53,463 bases of DNA from an uncultured Clostridia bacterium (GCA_904501985.1 CAJGCT010000005.1:1-53463); one strand, 5' to 3'. Shown: positions 15,936 through 25,488, numbered from the stretch's first letter. Program-made: numbers and translations. Notes: generated by a model from the letters alone, not told the origin.

Positions 15936-17396
15936 TTGAAGTTCCGGTAATGTCCGTAGGCATTACCGAGAGCGGCAAGCAGGCGGTCAAGGATGTATAC
16001 AACGAGGGAACGGACATCGACTCCGAGCTTAACGCGGATATCGTAGGCGAGTACCTTTTTACGGACGCGGACTTTGTCAACCACCTTTCCGTACATCACC
16101 GCAACCTTTTTGAGTACATATACGACCAAATCAAGTACTTCTCCAATCTTGTAACCGCAGGAAGCCGAGAGGCACGGCAGATTGAGGTTATCAAGCACCG
16201 CTTTGAGGCGGCGTACAGGGCGCAGAGAAAGGCTAATAACGGCGGTGCGGGGCAGCATAGTATCCATACGACTCAAAACGGAGTAAAGTACGTTAAACTG
16301 GACGGGAATATTTTTCTAAAGGCAGACGGCACGGAAATGACCCCGAGAGAAGCATATAATACGCTTGTCGGCAAACAAATATCACTCGAAGACGGCGACG
16401 TGATTACATTTGTGAAAAAACTTCCCAGCACCGACGTTTACAAAGAGTTGTTCAAAAAGCGTCCCGCATATGAAGACGGTATAGATGTAGATGCAGTTAG
16501 CGAAACAATCAATAAAAACATCGTAGAAACTGTAACAGCATCGGAAGCACGAGTACGAAACGAAGCGCAACGACATCCCCATAAAGGTGTTGCGGATTTC
16601 GACCAAAGAACTGTATACCTCGCAGACGACAGCAACGCATATAAATTAGAGTTAAGCATAGCGAATTTGACAGACGGCACAAAAGTGGCGTATGTAAAGC
16701 GTTATATAGGAAAAGCAGAACAAGGTATTGCGGATGAAATAAAAAAAGCCGAAACGACAGGGCAAACCCGTCTGAATCGACTTTCTGCTAAGAGTATATC
16801 ACAAAATTCTGAAAATGTCAATAGGCAATTTTCACTCGGCGGTGTCGATGGGGTGAAGTATTCTATCTCCCCGAAGCTCAGCGACGACCTTGACAGAGTG
16901 TTGAATGGCACGTTTGATGCCTCAAAAGGCGAAGTTTATCTTGGCGAAACATCCAACTTTATGACGGAAGTTATCGGTGCAGAGAGCTTGAAGGTTACAA
17001 TGCCTGCATCTAAAGTATATTCAGCTTTAGTGACATTAGAGGAATATGAAAAGAAGCCGTTTTATAAAAAACAAGATAATTATCACGGCATCGAGAAAGA
17101 AGATTTTTTAGAAATTCTTGAAAAATCCGAAAATCCTGTGGCGGTATTCGCTGCGCCTCTCGATGAGAACGGTAACTCTCGACACAACAGAATAATACTT
17201 GTTACCGACAAGACTATCGATGATGTTGAAAACGGCGGCAAGGGATACGCAGTTGTTGTCGAGGAGGTTGATACACGCGGAATGATTGACGGGAAAAGAC
17301 TCTCTGTAAATAAAGCAATTACCGTTTATCCAAGGGCGCAAATCGAAGCGGATATTAACCAGGCAATAGCTGACGGTAGAATACTTGACATAAAAA

Positions 17397-17467
17397 CAAA
17401 AAAAGACCAGTTTTCCGCTGGGGTACGAGGGTCCAATCCCCAAGCAGCCATACGGAAAACTGATCTC
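17397..17467 (-). ncRNA. Candidate small RNA: promoter followed by a single terminator hairpin
   Basis: Starting at the predicted transcription start, AGATCAGTTTTCCG (17466-17453) pairs with CGGAAAACTGGTCT (17417-17404) over 14 bp, and seven T follow. Between the arms is a second hairpin with a GGGG/CCCC core. The whole transcript would be about 71 nt and antisense to the 3' end of the truncated phage-type gene. Function unknown; it resembles a compact antisense or decoy RNA. Confidence 0.55.
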
Positions 17468-17473
17468 ACTAAT

Positions 17474-17502
17474 AATATAGCACATTTTTGGGCAAATGTC
17501 AA
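17474..17502 (-). promoter_or_regulatory. Near-perfect SigA promoter of the small RNA
   Basis: Minus strand: TTGACA (17497-17502), 17-base spacer, TATATT (17474-17479). The only thing downstream before a terminator is the hairpin RNA. Confidence 0.75.
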
Positions 17503-17588
17503 GTGGGAAAACGAAAAAAATAAAATTTTTTCTGCCGAAGCAGGTGGTGGCATGACCGCTATGCAGGCGGCGCGAGTCGTGTGATAGA

Positions 17589-17835
17589 ACGGGGCGTCGG
17601 TGACGTCGCCCCCTACAGAATTATCACAATGCGCGCCGTAAAGCGGTCGCGCCCCACCACACAAACGATTATCGCCACCAAGCCGCCGGAATGGTGCGGG
17701 GCCATGCAGGCGGCGCGAGTGTAGCGCCCAAACGATTCCGCATTTGCATTGCCTTAGCGGTGTAGTATTTCCCTGTATAAAGTTCTTTGCGGATGCTTTC
17801 AGCACATCGCAAGCGATGTGCTCAAAAAAGCGACC
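17589..17835 (-). repeat. Dispersed structured element, copy B
   Basis: Same order as copy A. On the minus strand it starts GCTTT...AAAGC enclosing a perfect AGCACATCGC/GCGATGTGCT hairpin, then ACTTTATACAGGG, the CGCCGCC...GGCGGC hairpin and the GGGGCGACGTC palindrome. A further fragment (ATGCAGGCGGCGCGAG) at 17564-17579 forms the last codons of the truncated phage-type gene. Confidence 0.78.
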
Positions 17836-17865
17836 GTTTCTCCTATCTGTCACCTCTCCCCACAC

Positions 17866-17894
17866 AAAAACTCCGCCGACTAACGCCGGCGGAG
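17866..17894 (-). terminator. Intrinsic terminator of prs
   Basis: Minus strand: CTCCGCCG and CGGCGGAG form an 8-bp GC stem followed by five T, 12 bases after the prs stop. Confidence 0.88.
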
Positions 17895-17905
17895 TTACGT
17901 TTATT

Positions 17906-19024
17906 TTATTCGAGACCCGCTTCCTTGCGCTTTTCCACAAGATTGTGGATGCGGTTCACGGGATTGAGAAGATTGCTTATAGAGTGGTCGTGATTGAGTG
18001 TGTCGATGATGTAGGAAATGTACTTGCACATGTTTACCTGAGTGTACCACTCGCGGCTCTTAAGCTCGTCGGTGGAATAAATAAGGTTGGTGGTAAATAT
18101 GCGGTCGATAGTGCCGTTTGCATAAGCCTCATCAAATTTTTCAAGACCGTTGCAGAAAAGACCGAATGTGGAGAACACAAAGATTCTCTTTGCGCCCTTG
18201 CTCTTAAGCTGAAGCGCAACGTCAAGCATGGAGTCGCCGGAGCTTATCATATCGTCAACAACGATCGCATCCTTGCCGTGAAGATCGCGTCCAAGATACT
18301 CGTGTGCCTCAATGGGATTTTTGCCGTCAATAACCACAGCATAATTGCGGCGCTTGTAGAACATACCAAGATCAAGTCCAAGCACGGAGGAATAATACAT
18401 ACAACGGCTCATACCGCCCTCGTCGGGAGATACAACCGCAAGATGATCGCGGTCAAGCTTGATATCCGGAATAGCCCTGCACAGAGCCTTTATCATCTGA
18501 TAGGTGCAGCGGACATTTTCAAATCCGGAAAGCGGAATCGCGTTCTGTACGCGTGCATCGTGAGCGTCAAAGGTTATAATGTTGGAAACGCCCATTGACA
18601 TAAGCTCCTGGAGTGCATTGGCACAGTCAAGAGACTCACGGGAGGAGCGCTTGTGCTGACGTCCCTCGTAGAGCATTGGCATGATGACCGAAATGCGGCG
18701 CGCCTTTCCGCCGATTGCCGCGATAACGCGCTTAAGATCCTGATAATGGTCGTCGGGACTCATGGGTACGGTCATACCGTACATTTTGTAGGTAACACCG
18801 TAATTGAAGCAGTCGTTGACAATGTAGACATCGTGTCCGCGAAGGGATTCGTGAATGAGACATTTTGCCTCACCTGTACCAAATCTGGTGCAGTCCGCCT
18901 GTACAACAAAGCTTTTGTCGGTCTTGCGCCACTCCTTTAAGTAGGCATCAACCTGTGCTGTCAGTTCCTCACAGCCTCTTGTTCCGATCACGCTGAGATC
19001 GCCGTATAAAGTCTCGTTCATCAA
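17906..19024 (-). CDS. prs: Ribose-phosphate pyrophosphokinase
   Basis: Makes PRPP from ribose 5-phosphate and ATP for nucleotide, His and Trp synthesis and NAD. Conserved features: the MPMLYEGRQHKRSSRES loop (flexible ATP loop), the ITFDAHDARVQNAIP segment with the catalytic His-Asp, SPDEGG, and the PRPP-binding loop IVVDDMISSGDSM. At 372 residues it is some 50 longer than the classical enzyme, with extra N- and C-terminal segments, so it belongs to a longer Clostridial variant. Monocistronic, with promoter and terminator. Confidence 0.93.
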   Translation of the reverse strand: MMNETLYGDLSVIGTRGCEELTAQVDAYLKEWRKTDKSFVVQADCTRFGTGEAKCLIHESLRGHDVYIVNDCFNYGVTYKMYGMTVPMSPDDHYQDLKRVIAAIGGKARRISVIMPMLYEGRQHKRSSRESLDCANALQELMSMGVSNIITFDAHDARVQNAIPLSGFENVRCTYQMIKALCRAIPDIKLDRDHLAVVSPDEGGMSRCMYYSSVLGLDLGMFYKRRNYAVVIDGKNPIEAHEYLGRDLHGKDAIVVDDMISSGDSMLDVALQLKSKGAKRIFVFSTFGLFCNGLEKFDEAYANGTIDRIFTTNLIYSTDELKSREWYTQVNMCKYISYIIDTLNHDHSISNLLNPVNRIHNLVEKRKEAGLE

Positions 19025-19125
19025 TAAATCCTCCGTTTTATGCCGCGCATCTATTTTTGCCTACGCGGCAGTAATATTATTCGGGGAAATAACGGGGCAG
19101 ACCTCGCCCACGTCCCTCCAAATAC

Positions 19126-19154
19126 ATTATAACACATATTTCGACAATTTGAAA
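19126..19154 (-). promoter_or_regulatory. Probable prs promoter
   Basis: Minus strand: TTTCAA, 17-base spacer, TATAAT. The remaining 419-base prs-BMP gap is AT-rich and holds, besides this, only the BMP promoter and a GGGCGAGG-type fragment near 19095-19115 resembling the short palindromes. Confidence 0.5.
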
Positions 19155-19357
19155 TAGTTTTTTCGATGTTTTTAATATTTCATTAAAACTACATAAATTT
19201 ATCACTTAAAATTGGGCATAATACTGTGCGTAATTTTTTCCCACACCGTATAACAGGCATACCCTCGCTAATATGATTGACTAACATTTTTCTAACCGTG
19301 CGCAAACACCGAAATTTCGCAATTTCTAAAAAAAATTCAAATTTTCGTTATAATTCA

Positions 19358-19386
19358 TTGACATTTGCAATTGTTTCTGCTATAAT
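19358..19386 (+). promoter_or_regulatory. Consensus SigA promoter of the BMP/ABC operon
   Basis: TTGACA, 17-base spacer, TATAAT: a perfect match 57 bases before the lipoprotein start. It implies strong constitutive expression of the binding protein. Confidence 0.85.
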
Positions 19387-19443
19387 TTGACATAAGGGGG
19401 CAAAATACCTCCTGCAAAATTATATTTCAAAGGAGAAATACCA

Positions 19444-20553
19444 ATGAAAAAGATTCTTTCTGCACTTCTCGCAGGTCTTATGGCTTGCACGCTCTGCCTC
19501 TCCGGCTGCGGCGAAACCCAGGTTGATGATCAGGGCGATACAAAGCTTGAAGCTATCGCTAAGGAAGACATCAAGGCTGCATTCCTTTATGTCGGTCCTA
19601 TCGGCGACCTCGGCTACTCCTACGCTCACGATCAGGGCAGACTCGCTCTCGAAGAAATGGGCATCACCACTCACTATGTTGAGAACGTTCCCGAGTCCTC
19701 CGAGTGTGAGGCAACTCTCCGTCAGCTCTGCGATGACGGCTACAATGTAATCTACGCTACCTCTTTCGGTCACGGCGAGTGGGTTGAAAAGGTTGCGAAA
19801 GACTACCCCGATGTATACTTCGGTCACGCTACCGGCTATATCACCGGCGACAACTACGGCAACTACATGGGCAGAGTTTACGAAGCACGTTACCTTGCAG
19901 GTATCGTTGCAGGTCTCAACTCCGAGTCCGGCAAGGTTGGTTACGTTGCGGCTATGCCTATAGCTGAGGTTATCCGCGGCATCAACGCGTTCACTCTCGG
20001 TCTCCGTTCGGTAAATCCCGAAGCTACCGTTGAGGTTGTATGGACCAACACCTGGTTTGACGTAACCCTCGAAAAGAATGCGGCTATCTCCCTTATCAAC
20101 AACGGATGCGATGTTATCGCACAGCACTGCGACTCCACCGCTCCCCAGCTCGCGGCACAGGAAAAGGGCGTTCTGGCTATCGGCTATAACTCCTCTACTC
20201 CAAGCGCCGCTCCCGAAGCATACCTCACCGCTCCCCTCTTCCACTGGGGCGTTTACTACACTCAGGATGTTCAGTCTATCATCGACGGCACTTGGGAAGG
20301 TCAGTCCTATTGGGAAGGTCTCTCCGCAGGCATGGTATCTCTTGATGACCTCACCGGCAACTGCGCAGAGGGCACCGCAGAGGCTGTAGCTACAGCTGAA
20401 GCTGCTATCAAGGATGGCACTCTCAAGATCTTCGCAGGCGAGCTTAAGGACAACGAGGGCAATGTTCGCGTTGCGGCAGGTGCAGAAATGACCGACGCTG
20501 AGCTTCAGGCATTTGACTGGCTCGTTGAGGGCGTTATCGGTTCTGTAAACTGA
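19444..20553 (+). CDS. BMP-family substrate-binding lipoprotein (nucleoside-type ABC importer)
   Basis: Extracellular lipid-anchored receptor for nucleosides or related ligands. A signal peptide with lipobox LSGC (Cys22) is followed by the BMP/PnrA fold: AAFLYVGPIGDLGYSYAHDQGR near residues 50-70, YATSFGHGEW and VGYVAAMPIAEVIRGINAF. 369 residues, normal length. Codons are biased to C-ending (TTC, GGC, ATC), as in highly expressed genes. An AGGAGA site precedes the ATG. The ATPase and two permeases follow. Purine nucleosides are the likeliest ligand by analogy to the B. subtilis Nup system, but this is inferred. Confidence 0.92.
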   Translation: MKKILSALLAGLMACTLCLSGCGETQVDDQGDTKLEAIAKEDIKAAFLYVGPIGDLGYSYAHDQGRLALEEMGITTHYVENVPESSECEATLRQLCDDGYNVIYATSFGHGEWVEKVAKDYPDVYFGHATGYITGDNYGNYMGRVYEARYLAGIVAGLNSESGKVGYVAAMPIAEVIRGINAFTLGLRSVNPEATVEVVWTNTWFDVTLEKNAAISLINNGCDVIAQHCDSTAPQLAAQEKGVLAIGYNSSTPSAAPEAYLTAPLFHWGVYYTQDVQSIIDGTWEGQSYWEGLSAGMVSLDDLTGNCAEGTAEAVATAEAAIKDGTLKIFAGELKDNEGNVRVAAGAEMTDAELQAFDWLVEGVIGSVN

Positions 20554-20571
20554 TAAAAATATAAAAAACCC

Positions 20572-20604
20572 AAAGAGGCTGCAAATTTTGCAGCCTCTTT
20601 TTGT
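20572..20604 (+). terminator. Terminator after the BMP gene
   Basis: AAAGAGGCTGCAAA and its complement form a 14-bp stem followed by T5. It would keep the lipoprotein transcript in excess over the transporter genes, which have a separate promoter. Confidence 0.85.
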
Positions 20605-20824
20605 GTGTCTGAAAGCATCCCATTGAAAAACTATGAAATAAAGCAGCACAACATTAAAAGTGAGAGGGCGAATATCTGCGAAAAAGCCCTCTCCGACAGC
20701 CTGCGGCATGGCAGATGTAACGCACCTGCTACACCTATCTCCCAAAGTGAGAGGCTTTTTAGCTGCTCCGCTAAATAAGGGATACATGATTTCTTTTTTT
20801 ACTTAACAAAATCCTGTTTTTGTA

Positions 20825-20854
20825 TTGACGAAGAGAGTCGAAATGTGGTATAAT
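20825..20854 (+). promoter_or_regulatory. SigA promoter of the ABC ATPase/permease genes
   Basis: TTGACG, 18-base spacer, TATAAT, 35 bases before the ATPase start. The DNA between the terminator and here (20605-20824) holds only a loose inverted GAGAGGGC/GCCCTCTC pair near 20668-20697. Confidence 0.75.
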
Positions 20855-20888
20855 AGTATATATTTATTTTCACAAAGGAAGACGCATT

Positions 20889-22421
20889 ATGAATGATATC
20901 TGCGTAAAGCTTGAAGGAATCTGTAAAGCCTTCGGCAGCGTCAAAGCCAACAACAACATCAACTTCGATGTAAGACACGGCGAAATACACGCACTGCTTG
21001 GAGAAAACGGCTCCGGAAAGTCTACTCTTATGAACATCCTGTCAGGTATCTACACCCCTGACAGCGGCTCTGTGGAGCTTTACGGCAAACCTGTCACATT
21101 TTCTTCGCCCCAGGATTCTATCGACGCCGGAATCGGCATGGTACACCAGCACTTTAAATTGGTGGACGTGCTCACCGCCAAGGAAAATATCATCGGCGGA
21201 AACAAGTCCGCTTCCTTTTTCACGGGCGGAAAGGCTATGAGCGCAAAAATAAGACAGATCGAGGAACGTTACGGTCTGAAGCTTGACCCCGATAAAAAGG
21301 TCTACAATATGTCGGTCTCCGAAAAGCAGACCTGCGAAATATTAAAGGTGCTCTATCGCGGCGCGAAGATCCTCATTCTGGACGAGCCTACCGCTGTACT
21401 TACACCGCAGGAAATTACCGTACTTTTTGATATCCTCCGCAAAATGAAAGCTGAGGGCTGTTCCGTGGTTATCATCACCCATAAGCTTGGTGAGGTGCTT
21501 GAGATATCCGACCGCGTAACGATTCTTCGAAAAGGTGAGTCCATCACCACGGTGAACACCGCCGAAACCGACGCAAAAGAGCTTACCGAGCTTATGGTTG
21601 GACACCCCATCTCCCTTGATATTGAACGCACCCATCCGGACGAAAGCCTGCGCCACCCGATACTTGAAATAAACGAGCTTACCGTTCTTAATTCCGACCA
21701 CAGACCCGCGCTTGACAAGGTGTCCTTTACCCTTTCAAGCGGCGAAATACTGGGCGTTGCCGGCATCGCCGGAAGCGGTCAGAAGGAGCTTTGCGAAACC
21801 ATTGCAGGACTTGACCGCGTGGCTGGCGGAAGCATAATATTCAAGGATTCAAGCATCGTGGGACTTACTCCCCGTGATATTATAAAACGGGGTATCACAA
21901 TGTCCTTTATTCCTGAGGACAGACTTGGGATGGGACTTGTAGGCTCTATGTCCATCATCGACAACGTGCTTTTAAAATCCTACCAGAATATGCCCGGTGC
22001 GTTTATGAACCGCAAAGAGGGACGCCGCATTGCAGACGGTATAATCGAGCGTTTCGACATTTCCACCCCCTCAGCAAATCACACCGTCAAAAAGCTGTCG
22101 GGCGGCAACATCCAAAAGGTTCTCCTTGGGCGTGAAATAAACCTTAATCCCGAGCTTCTCATCACCGCATACCCGGTGCGCGGTCTTGATATCGGTGCTT
22201 CCTATAATATTTACGACGTTCTCAATGAACAAAAGATGAAAGGCGTCGGTATACTGTTTATAGGTGAAGACCTTGACGTACTGCTTGGTATATCCGATCG
22301 CATCATGGTGCTCCATGAGGGCAAGGTCATGGGTATACTTGACGCAAAGAAGACCGATAAGCAGCAGCTTGGAATGCTGATGCTTGGACACTCCCTCGAC
22401 GAAAGGACGGACAGCGAATGA
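20889..22421 (+). CDS. Nucleoside-type ABC transporter, duplicated ATP-binding protein
   Basis: Energises the importer; 510 residues with two fused nucleotide-binding domains. The first has Walker A GENGSGKST (about 38-46) and Walker B ILILDEPTA, with a degenerate signature (MSVSEKQ). The second has signature LSGGNIQKV but a degenerate Walker B (ELLITAYPVRGLD in place of LLLxDEP) and a weak P-loop (GIAGSGQKE), so one ATP site is probably impaired, as usual in sugar- and nucleoside-type tandem ATPases. The stop overlaps the start of the first permease (ATGA). Confidence 0.93.
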   Translation: MNDICVKLEGICKAFGSVKANNNINFDVRHGEIHALLGENGSGKSTLMNILSGIYTPDSGSVELYGKPVTFSSPQDSIDAGIGMVHQHFKLVDVLTAKENIIGGNKSASFFTGGKAMSAKIRQIEERYGLKLDPDKKVYNMSVSEKQTCEILKVLYRGAKILILDEPTAVLTPQEITVLFDILRKMKAEGCSVVIITHKLGEVLEISDRVTILRKGESITTVNTAETDAKELTELMVGHPISLDIERTHPDESLRHPILEINELTVLNSDHRPALDKVSFTLSSGEILGVAGIAGSGQKELCETIAGLDRVAGGSIIFKDSSIVGLTPRDIIKRGITMSFIPEDRLGMGLVGSMSIIDNVLLKSYQNMPGAFMNRKEGRRIADGIIERFDISTPSANHTVKKLSGGNIQKVLLGREINLNPELLITAYPVRGLDIGASYNIYDVLNEQKMKGVGILFIGEDLDVLLGISDRIMVLHEGKVMGILDAKKTDKQQLGMLMLGHSLDERTDSE

Positions 22422-23491
22422 TCAAGATACAGAAAAAGCAGGGACTGAAGTCCTGGCAGGAGGGTTTACTCCGCGTCGGCTCCATTATCGCGGCACTGGT
22501 CGCCTCGGGAATCATCATCGCCCTCCTTGGATACAATCCCTTTGAAGTTTACGGAGCAATGATAAAAGGCTCTCTCGGCAAGCCCTACAACATTGAAGCA
22601 ACCATTGAAAAATGCATACCGCTTCTTATTATGTCGCTTGGACTTTCCATTGCTTTCAAGATGAAATTCTGGAATATCGGAGCTGAGGGACAGTTCTATA
22701 TGGGCGCATTCGGCGCAACTATAGTATGGTGGTATTTCCCCACTCTGCCCTCCTATGTACTGATTCCCCTCATGATGCTTGCAGCCATCGTATGCGGCGG
22801 CATTGTGGCACTTATTCCGGCACTTTTGAAGCTTAAGCTCGGTACAAACGAAACGCTTGTAACCCTTATGCTTAACTACATCGCCATCGGATTTATAACA
22901 TATCTTGCAAACTATTCTCCGCTTCACGAGCCGAGAACGGTTTCCCAGATCTACCGATTCACCGACAACGCCATGCTTCCGGAGATAGGCGTATTTTCAA
23001 GTCAAGTCAAGGTGCATATCGGATGGATAATCGCACTTGTACTTGTGGTTCTCGTATTTGTAATGATGCGCTACTCCAAGTTCGGCTTTGAAATATCGGT
23101 CCTCGGTGAAAACCCCGACACAGCACGCTATGCCGGCATGAACGTTGCAAAGACACTTATTCTGGCGGTAGTCATCTCAGGCGGCATCTGCGGTCTTGCA
23201 GGTATGCTCCAGGCTACAGGTCCGGAGGGCAGACTTACCTACACCCTTTCCGCAGGTCTCGGCTTCACAGCGGTTATCACCGCATGGCTCGCGAAGCTGT
23301 CAGCACCCGTGATTCTTGTGGCGTCGTTCCTTTTCTCGGTACTGCTTCAGGGCGGAAGCTCTATCGGTACACTCACCGGTATTCCCTCAGCTGTTGCGGA
23401 AACCATTCAGGGTATCATCCTGTTCTTCGTGCTTGCAGGTGATTTCTTTGCAAACTATAAGTTCGTGTACAAGCGAAAGGAGAAAAAATAA
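22418..23491 (+). CDS. ABC transporter permease, first subunit
   Basis: 357-residue integral membrane subunit with eight to ten helices, of the branched-chain amino acid/ribose/nucleoside permease family (NupP-like). The stretch FKMKFWNIGAEGQFYMGAFGA and the later GENPDTARYAGMNVAKTLILAVVISGGICGLAGM are diagnostic. It overlaps the ATPase gene by four bases and the second permease by one, so the three are translationally coupled. Confidence 0.92.
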   Translation: MIKIQKKQGLKSWQEGLLRVGSIIAALVASGIIIALLGYNPFEVYGAMIKGSLGKPYNIEATIEKCIPLLIMSLGLSIAFKMKFWNIGAEGQFYMGAFGATIVWWYFPTLPSYVLIPLMMLAAIVCGGIVALIPALLKLKLGTNETLVTLMLNYIAIGFITYLANYSPLHEPRTVSQIYRFTDNAMLPEIGVFSSQVKVHIGWIIALVLVVLVFVMMRYSKFGFEISVLGENPDTARYAGMNVAKTLILAVVISGGICGLAGMLQATGPEGRLTYTLSAGLGFTAVITAWLAKLSAPVILVASFLFSVLLQGGSSIGTLTGIPSAVAETIQGIILFFVLAGDFFANYKFVYKRKEKK

Positions 23492-24492
23492 TGGAATTTA
23501 TAAATAAACTTTCGCTGTTTTTACAGGCAACGGTGCAGATGGGCACTCCCATACTTTTCGGTACTCTCGGAGGCATTCTCAACGAAAAGGTGGGACACAA
23601 CAACCTTGGCGTTGAGGGTATGATGCTTATGGGAGCTTGTGTAGGCTTCATGACCGGCTACAATACGGGAAATCCGGTGCTTGCCGTTCTCTCGGCAGGA
23701 CTTGCAGGTCTTATCGGTGCACTCATCTACGCCATAATTACCGTAACCTTCATGGGCAACCATATAGTTACCGGTCTCGTGCTTACCATATTCGGCACAG
23801 GACTTTCAAACTTCCTCGGCAATATGAAGATCCCGGTTGAGGTTATGCCCGGCTTCGTACAGGAGCAGATGTATACCATGCTGAACCTGCCGAAATCGGT
23901 GGCAGCCCCCCTCGCTGACTTTGAGGTGCCGGTACTGTGCGAAATACCGATTCTGGGCAAGATGTTGTTCTCTCAAAGTATATACGTTTACATCTCCATA
24001 GCACTTGCGATCATCCTCGCCGTTTATATGAACCGTACACGCTTCGGTCTCAATATGCGCATGATCGGCGAGAATCCCGGCGCGGCGGACGCTTCGGGCA
24101 TCAACATCACCGCCTACAAATACGTGCACATTTTAGCCGGAGGCTTCCTCTGCGGAATGGGCGGCGCGTATATGTCGCTTGTTTACGTTGACCGCTGGCA
24201 GGAAAATCTGACGGGCGGTATCGGCTGGATCGCGGTGGCACTTGTAATATTCGCCACATGGAGTCCCGCAAAGGCAATTTTCGGTGCATATTTCTTCGGT
24301 GCGATGCGCGCACTCAGCCCTCAGCTCCAGAACACCGAAATTCCCCTTATCGGCAAGATCAACCCACAGTTTCTTGACATGGTGCCCTACGCTATGACAA
24401 TAGTGGTACTGATCTTCATAACCCTTCGTAAAAAGAAAGAGCATCAGCCGCCTGCTGCTCTCGGAACAACATATTTCAGAGAGGATCGTTAA
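23491..24492 (+). CDS. ABC transporter permease, second subunit
   Basis: 333-residue membrane subunit (NupQ-like) pairing with the upstream permease. It carries the family features GGILNEKVGHNNLGVEGMML and IGENPGAADASGINITAYKYVHILAGGFLCGMGGAYM. Last gene of the transporter unit; a short AGAGGATC/GATCCTCT hairpin spans its stop codon, with only a weak T-run (ATTCTTTG), and may reduce readthrough into the DMT transporter. Confidence 0.92.
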   Translation: MEFINKLSLFLQATVQMGTPILFGTLGGILNEKVGHNNLGVEGMMLMGACVGFMTGYNTGNPVLAVLSAGLAGLIGALIYAIITVTFMGNHIVTGLVLTIFGTGLSNFLGNMKIPVEVMPGFVQEQMYTMLNLPKSVAAPLADFEVPVLCEIPILGKMLFSQSIYVYISIALAIILAVYMNRTRFGLNMRMIGENPGAADASGINITAYKYVHILAGGFLCGMGGAYMSLVYVDRWQENLTGGIGWIAVALVIFATWSPAKAIFGAYFFGAMRALSPQLQNTEIPLIGKINPQFLDMVPYAMTIVVLIFITLRKKKEHQPPAALGTTYFREDR

Positions 24493-24545
24493 GATCCTCT
24501 CCATTCTTTGAATGTATTTATAAAAAACTCTCAAGAGGTATCACA

Positions 24546-25439
24546 ATGTCGAAAAAACGTCTTTTAGGCAGCCTCGCCCTGCTCTTTGCCGCTATTTTGT
24601 GGGGTTCAACCTTTGTGGCACAGAGCGTTGCAAGCGAGGATGTCCAGCCTTTTACCTTTTTAGCGTCACGTTCCCTTCTCGGTGTACTTTTTCTTATCCC
24701 CGTCAGCCTCATAAAGGATAAAATCACCGTCAGAGGCGGAAACAGCGAGAAAAAGCTCTCAAAACCGCTTATTGTGGGCGGAATATACTGCGGCGTAGCA
24801 CTTACCGTGGCATCTGCGCTTCAGCAGTTCGGAATTACAGGCGAAAACTCCGGAAAAGCCGGATTTGTCACCGCAATGTACATCCTGCTTGTTCCGCTCC
24901 TCGGACTTTTTATAAAGAAAAAGGTCCGCCCCATACTTTGGCTCTGCATTGGAATGGGAACAGTGGGACTATATCTTCTCTGTATGACAAGCAGCTTCAC
25001 TCTTGCCACCACCGACATCTTTCTTATGCTGTGCGCCGTGGCGTATGCTGTGCAGATTCTTGTAGTTGACCGCTTCTCACCTCATGTTGACGGAGTTAAG
25101 CTGTCATGCCTTCAGTTTTTCGTGGTTTTCGTTCTCTCCACTATTCTTGCCCTGTGCTTTGAGGAAACATCATTTGCCACTATAGTCGCAAATTGGTTCC
25201 CTATCGCATACGCCGGCATCCTTTCAAGCGGTATCGCATACACGCTTCAGATAGTGGGACAAAAGCACACCGAGGCTACTGTAGCATCGCTCCTTATGAG
25301 CCTTGAATCCGTGTTCGGCGTCCTTACAAGCATGATAGTGCTCTCGCAGTTCCCCACCACACGCGAGCTTGCAGGCTCCGTCATAATGTTCGCCGCTATC
25401 ATCATTTCACAGCTTCCTGAGAGAAAGGCGAAGGGATAA
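24546..25439 (+). CDS. EamA/DMT-superfamily transporter
   Basis: 297-residue protein with ten predicted transmembrane helices in two EamA repeats: the first begins ALLFAAILWGSTFVAQS, the second around LMLCAVAYAVQILVVDRF. The conserved ending of repeat two, with EATVASLLMSLESVFG, is present. The family exports metabolites such as amino acids or purine-type compounds; the substrate is unknown. It follows the nucleoside importer by 54 bases and may be cotranscribed, which could hint at overflow of nucleobase products, but this is only neighbourhood evidence. Confidence 0.88.
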   Translation: MSKKRLLGSLALLFAAILWGSTFVAQSVASEDVQPFTFLASRSLLGVLFLIPVSLIKDKITVRGGNSEKKLSKPLIVGGIYCGVALTVASALQQFGITGENSGKAGFVTAMYILLVPLLGLFIKKKVRPILWLCIGMGTVGLYLLCMTSSFTLATTDIFLMLCAVAYAVQILVVDRFSPHVDGVKLSCLQFFVVFVLSTILALCFEETSFATIVANWFPIAYAGILSSGIAYTLQIVGQKHTEATVASLLMSLESVFGVLTSMIVLSQFPTTRELAGSVIMFAAIIISQLPERKAKG

Positions 25440-25465
25440 CGGTTGCCACAACAGTTAATCTCGTA

Positions 25466-25488
25466 GGCACGATTCCATATCCGCCCGT
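25466..25488. repeat. Degenerate REP-like half-site
   Basis: CGATTCCATATCCGCCCGT matches the right half of the palindrome at 49275-49301; the left half is eroded. A reverse half also occurs at 5525-5540 (ATATGGAATCCGCC). Confidence 0.4.

Larger units (their letters stand above)
15950..17584 (+). pseudogene. 5'-truncated phage/ICE polyvalent protein with MuF-C-like domain
   Basis: A 544-residue remnant. Residues 1-90 (EYLFTDADFVNHLS, IYDQIKYFSNLVTAGS) resemble the C-terminal end of metallopeptidase-type domains in very large phage or conjugative proteins, but no HExxH is present. The middle is low in recognisable motifs; about 335-500 (GEVYLGETSNFM, NYHGIEKEDF, ENPVAVFAAP, IILVTDK) resembles the C-terminal domain attached to phage MuF-type proteins. 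No sound start codon: the frame opens inside the TSUP gene and the first ATG lies 15 bases after it, poorly spaced from GGAGG. It looks like a relic of an integrated element. Domain names are from memory of the families. Confidence 0.6.

Noticed and set aside
17326..17940. Minus-strand frame across repeat copy B and the prs end
   Set aside because: It consists of repeat sequence plus the prs 3' end; the similar frames at copies A and C are not conserved as proteins.
19420..20787. Long minus-strand frame over the BMP gene
   Set aside because: The plus-strand BMP gene has a consensus promoter, lipobox and strong codon bias; the minus frame is its shadow.
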